Below, in pieces: positions 6,146-9,399 of a DNA stretch of 9,399 bases. Position numbers and translations under genes: made by a program. The stretch comes from an uncultured Lachnospiraceae bacterium (GTDB lineage: Bacteria > Bacillota > Clostridia > Lachnospirales > Lachnospiraceae). How positions within the stretch are numbered: the first letter of the stretch is position 1; each line of letters begins with the position of its first letter. The notes beneath the pieces are model-generated. The model ran no database searches. It saw nothing but the letters and a program-made list of their open reading frames with translations, and was not told where the DNA came from. The stretch is taken from positions 1-9,399 of the forward strand of contig CAMWJQ010000129.1 in NCBI GenBank assembly GCA_947174615.1. Reading direction: 5' to 3'.

Positions 6146-6891
6146 TACAAACTACCTCCTCTATAATCAATCACAACACTTCCCCTGCCTCGAAACACAA
6201 GTTCTACATCATTCACTCCGCACACCTTTAATTTTGGAAAACGATTGCGACCGTTTATCATTGTAAATACATTCTGCCCATCTGATACCGTAAATTCTGG
6301 CGATGCAATATCTGATACCATAAATACTGGCACCGCAAGCATTGTTCCCTTAGGAATATTTATACAATGCTCACCATCTACATTTTGCCGACCTATTGTT
6401 CTGATTACTCCATGTTCAAAGCTGAACGGGTCCCATAGCCATTCCTCTGAAGATGACTGTATATCGTATTTGTATGGTTCCGCTTTAGGCATACACAATT
6501 TGAATGTACCTAACTCCCTCATTCGGTCAAATCCTTCGATGTATACTCTGCCCTTCCAATAATGATCTGGGTCATTATCAAAAATAACCCTGCATTCACG
6601 CCCATGTACCTTGTTTCTTAAATCTGAGATCACATGATCCCATTCAACACGTGACCTTAATCCACCAAGGTCTATGCTTATTGCTCTCGATTTATATACA
6701 GGTCCGTTCGTAAGCACTTCTGACATATCAAGAAACGCATTTGTACCCGGAACATCAATATAATAGGTTTCCTGTTCCGGCTCCCCTATATAATTATTAT
6801 TTCCCACCGCCAATCCCCAGTCCTCAAGCGTATGGAATGTAGCAGACGTTGATACTACTTCTATTTTTATCCCATTAGTTAGCGTATCCAT
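6145..6891 (-). CDS. Distal tail protein (Dit), siphovirus tail component family
   Basis: This 248-aa protein probably forms the Dit ring that joins the tail tube to the tail-tip hub. The N-terminal half carries the typical Dit pattern VPGTNAFLDMSEVLTNGP, followed by an R-x-I-x-I-D-L strand. Next come the RVIFDNDPDHYWKGRVYIEG strand pair and the MPKAEPYKY segment that usually ends the N-terminal barrel (about residue 140). The C-terminal half (about 150-248) is a beta-rich galectin-like domain ending in VVIDYRGGSL. Its length fits a minimal Dit without a carbohydrate-binding insertion. The ATG at 6891 shares a base with the tape measure stop (TAATG) and follows an AAAGGA ribosome binding site. 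The position between the tape measure and Tal genes is the standard one for dit. Confidence 0.93.
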   Translation of the reverse strand: MDTLTNGIKIEVVSTSATFHTLEDWGLAVGNNNYIGEPEQETYYIDVPGTNAFLDMSEVLTNGPVYKSRAISIDLGGLRSRVEWDHVISDLRNKVHGRECRVIFDNDPDHYWKGRVYIEGFDRMRELGTFKLCMPKAEPYKYDIQSSSEEWLWDPFSFEHGVIRTIGRQNVDGEHCINIPKGTMLAVPVFMVSDIASPEFTVSDGQNVFTMINGRNRFPKLKVCGVNDVELVFRGRGSVVIDYRGGSL

Positions 6892-9399
6892 TATCGTCCT
6901 TTCTCCCGTATATCAATACGACGAAATTCATCATTCATCCTAACTCCCAGTGCACCTATCATTTCCCCTGTATCAAGCACTACATCTTTATTCTCTGCCA
7001 GGTATGGAAGATATTGTTTCATCACAGCAAGCATCTCTGACATCCCGTTTGTTCCAGTACTGTCTGTTGTACCAGCAACTGATACCTCACCTTGGATGAA
7101 CATGTTCTTTGCAAGACTATTGACTGCATCTGTGACAAGCCCTTGATTATTCCTGATTCCATCAGCCAGTCCCTTCATAAAATCTGGCATCCATGTTTCA
7201 TAATCTCTCAAAGGTCCTTTATCTGGTCTGGAAAAATGCAGAAACTCCCGGATTTTCTTTCCAATCTCTCTTATTGGTTCTAAGACTGCATTGATTTTCT
7301 CTTTGATGCCATTTATTAGTCCGACAACAAAATCTCTTCCCCATTCAATAGCCTTTCTCGGAAGAGAGGTTATAAACTCAATTGTTTCCTGAAATCCTTC
7401 TCTTACCCTCGGTGCAAGACTTCCTAGCACTGACTGAACTCCTGCTACAAGACTATTCCACGTTGCTGTTGTTGACTGGCTTATCCTGTTCCATATCTCC
7501 CCTATCCTGCTTTTTAGATTATTCATATGTGCTGCAACATTATTTCCAAGCCCTTGAGCAATAGATGTCACGCCAGATTTAATACCGCCCCATATTGAAG
7601 CAGCGGAATCTCTGATTCCGTTCCATGCCGTCCCAGCAGTTGTTTTGATCCCTTCCCATGTTGATGCAAAAAAATCCTTGATTCCTCCCCAAACTGACTG
7701 GGCAGTTGACTTAATTCCTTCCCATGTTGATGCAAAAAAATCCTTGATTCCTCCCCAAATCGACTGAGCAGTTGATTTGATACCATTCCATATTGATACA
7801 AAAAAATCCTTGATTCCATCCCAAATCGACTGAACCGTCGTTTTGATCGTATCCCATAGATCAATCCAGAACTGCCGGAACTCCTCGCAATTATCCCATA
7901 ATAATTTAAAAGCACCTGCAAACGGATTCACAATAAACAGTAGAATTCCCTGCCAGTTATTCTTAAAAAATTCGATAATACCGTTAAAGAACTCCTTAAT
8001 CGCCTCCACTGCTGCTGCTACAGCTTCTTTTATGCTCTCCCATAAATCAATCCAGAACTGCCGAAACTCTTCACTGGTATTCCAAAAATAGATAAAAGCT
8101 ACCACAAGCGCTGCTATCGCTGCTATGATAAGCACAATGGGATTCGCAAGCATAGTCGTATTGAGTACTGCCATTGCTGTTTTTACTGCTACTATTGCCG
8201 TTTTTACTGAATTTAATGCTGTAATGATTCCCGGTATAATGGTCATAATCTGCCCGACAGACCATATTATCTTACCTACAACCATTAATGCCGGACCCAA
8301 TGCCGCCACAATCACACCGATCACTGCAACCACCGTTTTCATTACCGGACTCAGACTATTCAGCCAGTCTATCAATCCTCCTACAATATCCGCGGCGGCG
8401 CGTATGGCGGGCATCAGAATTTCACCAAAAGCAATCGCAAGCTCTGATAATTTACTCTTTAAAGTTGTAATCTGCCCATTCAGGTTATCCTGCATAATTG
8501 CAGCCATATTTTCTGCTGAACCATCACAGTTATCAATGGCATTGCGCAGCTTGTCAATATCCTCAGGCGCAGCATTCATCACGGCAAGAAATCCACTCAT
8601 AGCATTTTTTCCTACTAATGCCTCTGCATTTGCTTCCTGTTCCGATTCTGACATTTGAGCAAAGGCAAATCGACACTCTTTCAGAATCTGTCCAAGTTCT
8701 TTCATACTTCCATCCGCTTCTTTAGTCTGAATGGTCAATTGTCCAATATTTTCTCCTGAAAGTTTAACTTCTCCCGCAAGGCTTGTCATTACACTTCGCA
8801 TTGCTGTACCTGCCTGCGATGCCTTGATGCCAGAATTAGCCATTAAACCAACGGCTTCTGCTGTATCTTCCGCTGTAAATCCCAATGCGCCAGCCACAGG
8901 GGCACAATACTTAAATGTTTCACCCATCATTCCAACATTTGTATTAGCTTTAGAACTCGCTGCTGCCAGCATATCTGCGAAATGCCCTGAATCCTTTGCT
9001 GTAAGCCCAAATGCCGTGAGCGCATCGGTTACAATATCCGACGTAGTTGCTAAATCTTCACCCGAGGCAGCCGCAAGATTCATAACTCCTTCGATACCAT
9101 CCAGCATATCTGTAGTTTCCCATCCAGCCATTGCCATATAATTCATGGCTTCTGCTGCTTCTGTTGCAGAAAACTTTGTGTTTGCCCCCATTTCCCGTGC
9201 CTTGTCACGAAGTTGTCCGAGATCTTCCCCTGTTGCCCCTGATACCGCTGAAACTTTACTCATAGCAGAATCAAAATCAGAAGCAGTTTTAACTGATATT
9301 GCGCCCAAACCACCAACAGCGAGTGAAACTGGCATAACCTTCTTTCCAACATCCTCAATTGTATTTCCCACGTTTTTCATTTTTTCACCTGTAGCACTC
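6891..9399 (-). CDS. Phage tail tape measure protein, TP901 family (5' end outside window)
   Basis: This is the tape measure protein, which sets siphophage tail length and is ejected with the DNA. The reading frame stays open to the window's right edge (codons for S-A-T-G-E-K precede the first internal Met at 9380). The true N-terminus is therefore missing and 835 residues are visible. Numbered from that Met, residues 1-330 match the TP901 core (SVKTASDFDSAMSKVSAVSG, then a FSATEAAEAMNYMAMAGW stretch). Residues about 345-430 are strongly hydrophobic, with probable membrane-spanning helices. Residues about 430-610 carry Trp-rich repeats (FRQFWIDLW twice, then IWGGIKDFF-like units every 22 residues). 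The C-terminal part contains a LHFSRPDKGPLRDYETWMPD-type motif that is frequent in Clostridia and Bacillus tape measure proteins. The stop overlaps the Dit start (TAATG). The family assignment is firm; the total length is unknown. Confidence 0.95.
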   Translation of the reverse strand, partial: SATGEKMKNVGNTIEDVGKKVMPVSLAVGGLGAISVKTASDFDSAMSKVSAVSGATGEDLGQLRDKAREMGANTKFSATEAAEAMNYMAMAGWETTDMLDGIEGVMNLAAASGEDLATTSDIVTDALTAFGLTAKDSGHFADMLAAASSKANTNVGMMGETFKYCAPVAGALGFTAEDTAEAVGLMANSGIKASQAGTAMRSVMTSLAGEVKLSGENIGQLTIQTKEADGSMKELGQILKECRFAFAQMSESEQEANAEALVGKNAMSGFLAVMNAAPEDIDKLRNAIDNCDGSAENMAAIMQDNLNGQITTLKSKLSELAIAFGEILMPAIRAAADIVGGLIDWLNSLSPVMKTVVAVIGVIVAALGPALMVVGKIIWSVGQIMTIIPGIITALNSVKTAIVAVKTAMAVLNTTMLANPIVLIIAAIAALVVAFIYFWNTSEEFRQFWIDLWESIKEAVAAAVEAIKEFFNGIIEFFKNNWQGILLFIVNPFAGAFKLLWDNCEEFRQFWIDLWDTIKTTVQSIWDGIKDFFVSIWNGIKSTAQSIWGGIKDFFASTWEGIKSTAQSVWGGIKDFFASTWEGIKTTAGTAWNGIRDSAASIWGGIKSGVTSIAQGLGNNVAAHMNNLKSRIGEIWNRISQSTTATWNSLVAGVQSVLGSLAPRVREGFQETIEFITSLPRKAIEWGRDFVVGLINGIKEKINAVLEPIREIGKKIREFLHFSRPDKGPLRDYETWMPDFMKGLADGIRNNQGLVTDAVNSLAKNMFIQGEVSVAGTTDSTGTNGMSEMLAVMKQYLPYLAENKDVVLDTGEMIGALGVRMNDEFRRIDIREKGR
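7651..7759 (-). repeat. 66-bp tandem repeat in the tape measure gene
   Basis: Positions 7651-7693 and 7717-7759 are identical over 43 bases at a 66-base offset. Weaker copies continue from about 7585 to 7850. They encode 22-residue units of the type I-W-G-G-I-K-D-F-F-A-S-T-W-E-G-I-K-S-T-A-Q-S. The period is a multiple of 11 residues, as is common in tape measure helices. Confidence 0.88.
7852..8072 (-). repeat. Spaced duplication in the tape measure gene (FRQFWIDLW units)
   Basis: Positions 7852-7886 and 8038-8072 match at nearly every position at a 186-base (62-codon) offset. Both encode E-E-F-R-Q-F-W-I-D-L-W. The units sit just after the hydrophobic segment and before the 66-base repeats. 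Confidence 0.82.

Noticed and set aside
6245..6562. Plus-strand open frames opposite the Dit, hub, tape measure and lysin genes
   Set aside because: They are antisense shadows of strongly supported minus-strand genes, without ribosome binding sites or recognisable domains.
9378..9380. Met at 9380 as the true start of the tape measure protein
   Set aside because: The frame continues upstream with S-A-T-G-E-K, which reads like tape measure sequence, and family members have a longer N-terminal region.

Overview
The window is the tail-tip and lysis end of a siphovirus-type prophage or temperate phage. The host is probably a gut Firmicute of the class Clostridia, most likely a Lachnospiraceae relative. 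This rests on moderately AT-rich DNA, strong GGAGG-type ribosome binding sites and protein modules typical of Clostridia phages (Dit, Tal hub, KDVRQSI-type collagen-like tail protein, holin, GH73 lysin). Every expressed gene lies on the minus strand, so the transcript runs from position 9399 down to a terminator at 169-217.

In order of transcription the layout is as follows. (1) The C-terminal part of the tail tape measure protein (9399-6891, cut by the window edge). (2) The distal tail protein Dit (6891-6145). (3) A Tal-like tail hub/antireceptor protein with tandem repeats (6145-4025). (4) A collagen-like tail protein with an alanine-rich coiled coil (4025-3351). (5) A collagen-like tail fibre (3354-2443). 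(6) A 119-aa protein of unknown function (2073-1714). (7) A 45-aa protein (1714-1577). (8) A holin (1534-1031). (9) A GH73 glucosaminidase endolysin with a peptidoglycan-binding tail (1018-242). Neighbouring genes mostly overlap by 1-4 bases, so this looks like a translationally coupled operon.

The main discovery candidate is in 2131-2768. The operon is interrupted by a 369-base gap (2074-2442) that holds an open frame on the OPPOSITE strand, tail-to-tail with the fibre gene. It has no ribosome binding site of its own and reads like a second C-terminal receptor-binding domain. The 10-base sequence CAAATAGCAA occurs at 2131-2140 on the plus strand and at 2768-2759 on the minus strand, inside the fibre gene. 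Both copies sit in the same codon phase (both read x-N-S). Inverting the 638-base segment would replace fibre residues 199-303 with 96 different residues in frame, giving a 294-aa fibre instead of 303 aa. I interpret this as a two-state, phase-variable tail-fibre switch, analogous in logic to the Mu/P1 G and C segments or shufflons. No recombinase gene lies in the window, so the enzyme must be encoded elsewhere. The two-state model is an inference from sequence and has not been shown.

How the parts work together: the tape measure sets tail length, Dit and the hub form the tail tip, and the collagen-like proteins and variable fibre probably form the host-contacting appendages. The holin and lysin release progeny. 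Positions 1-168, past the terminator, contain no gene I can support.
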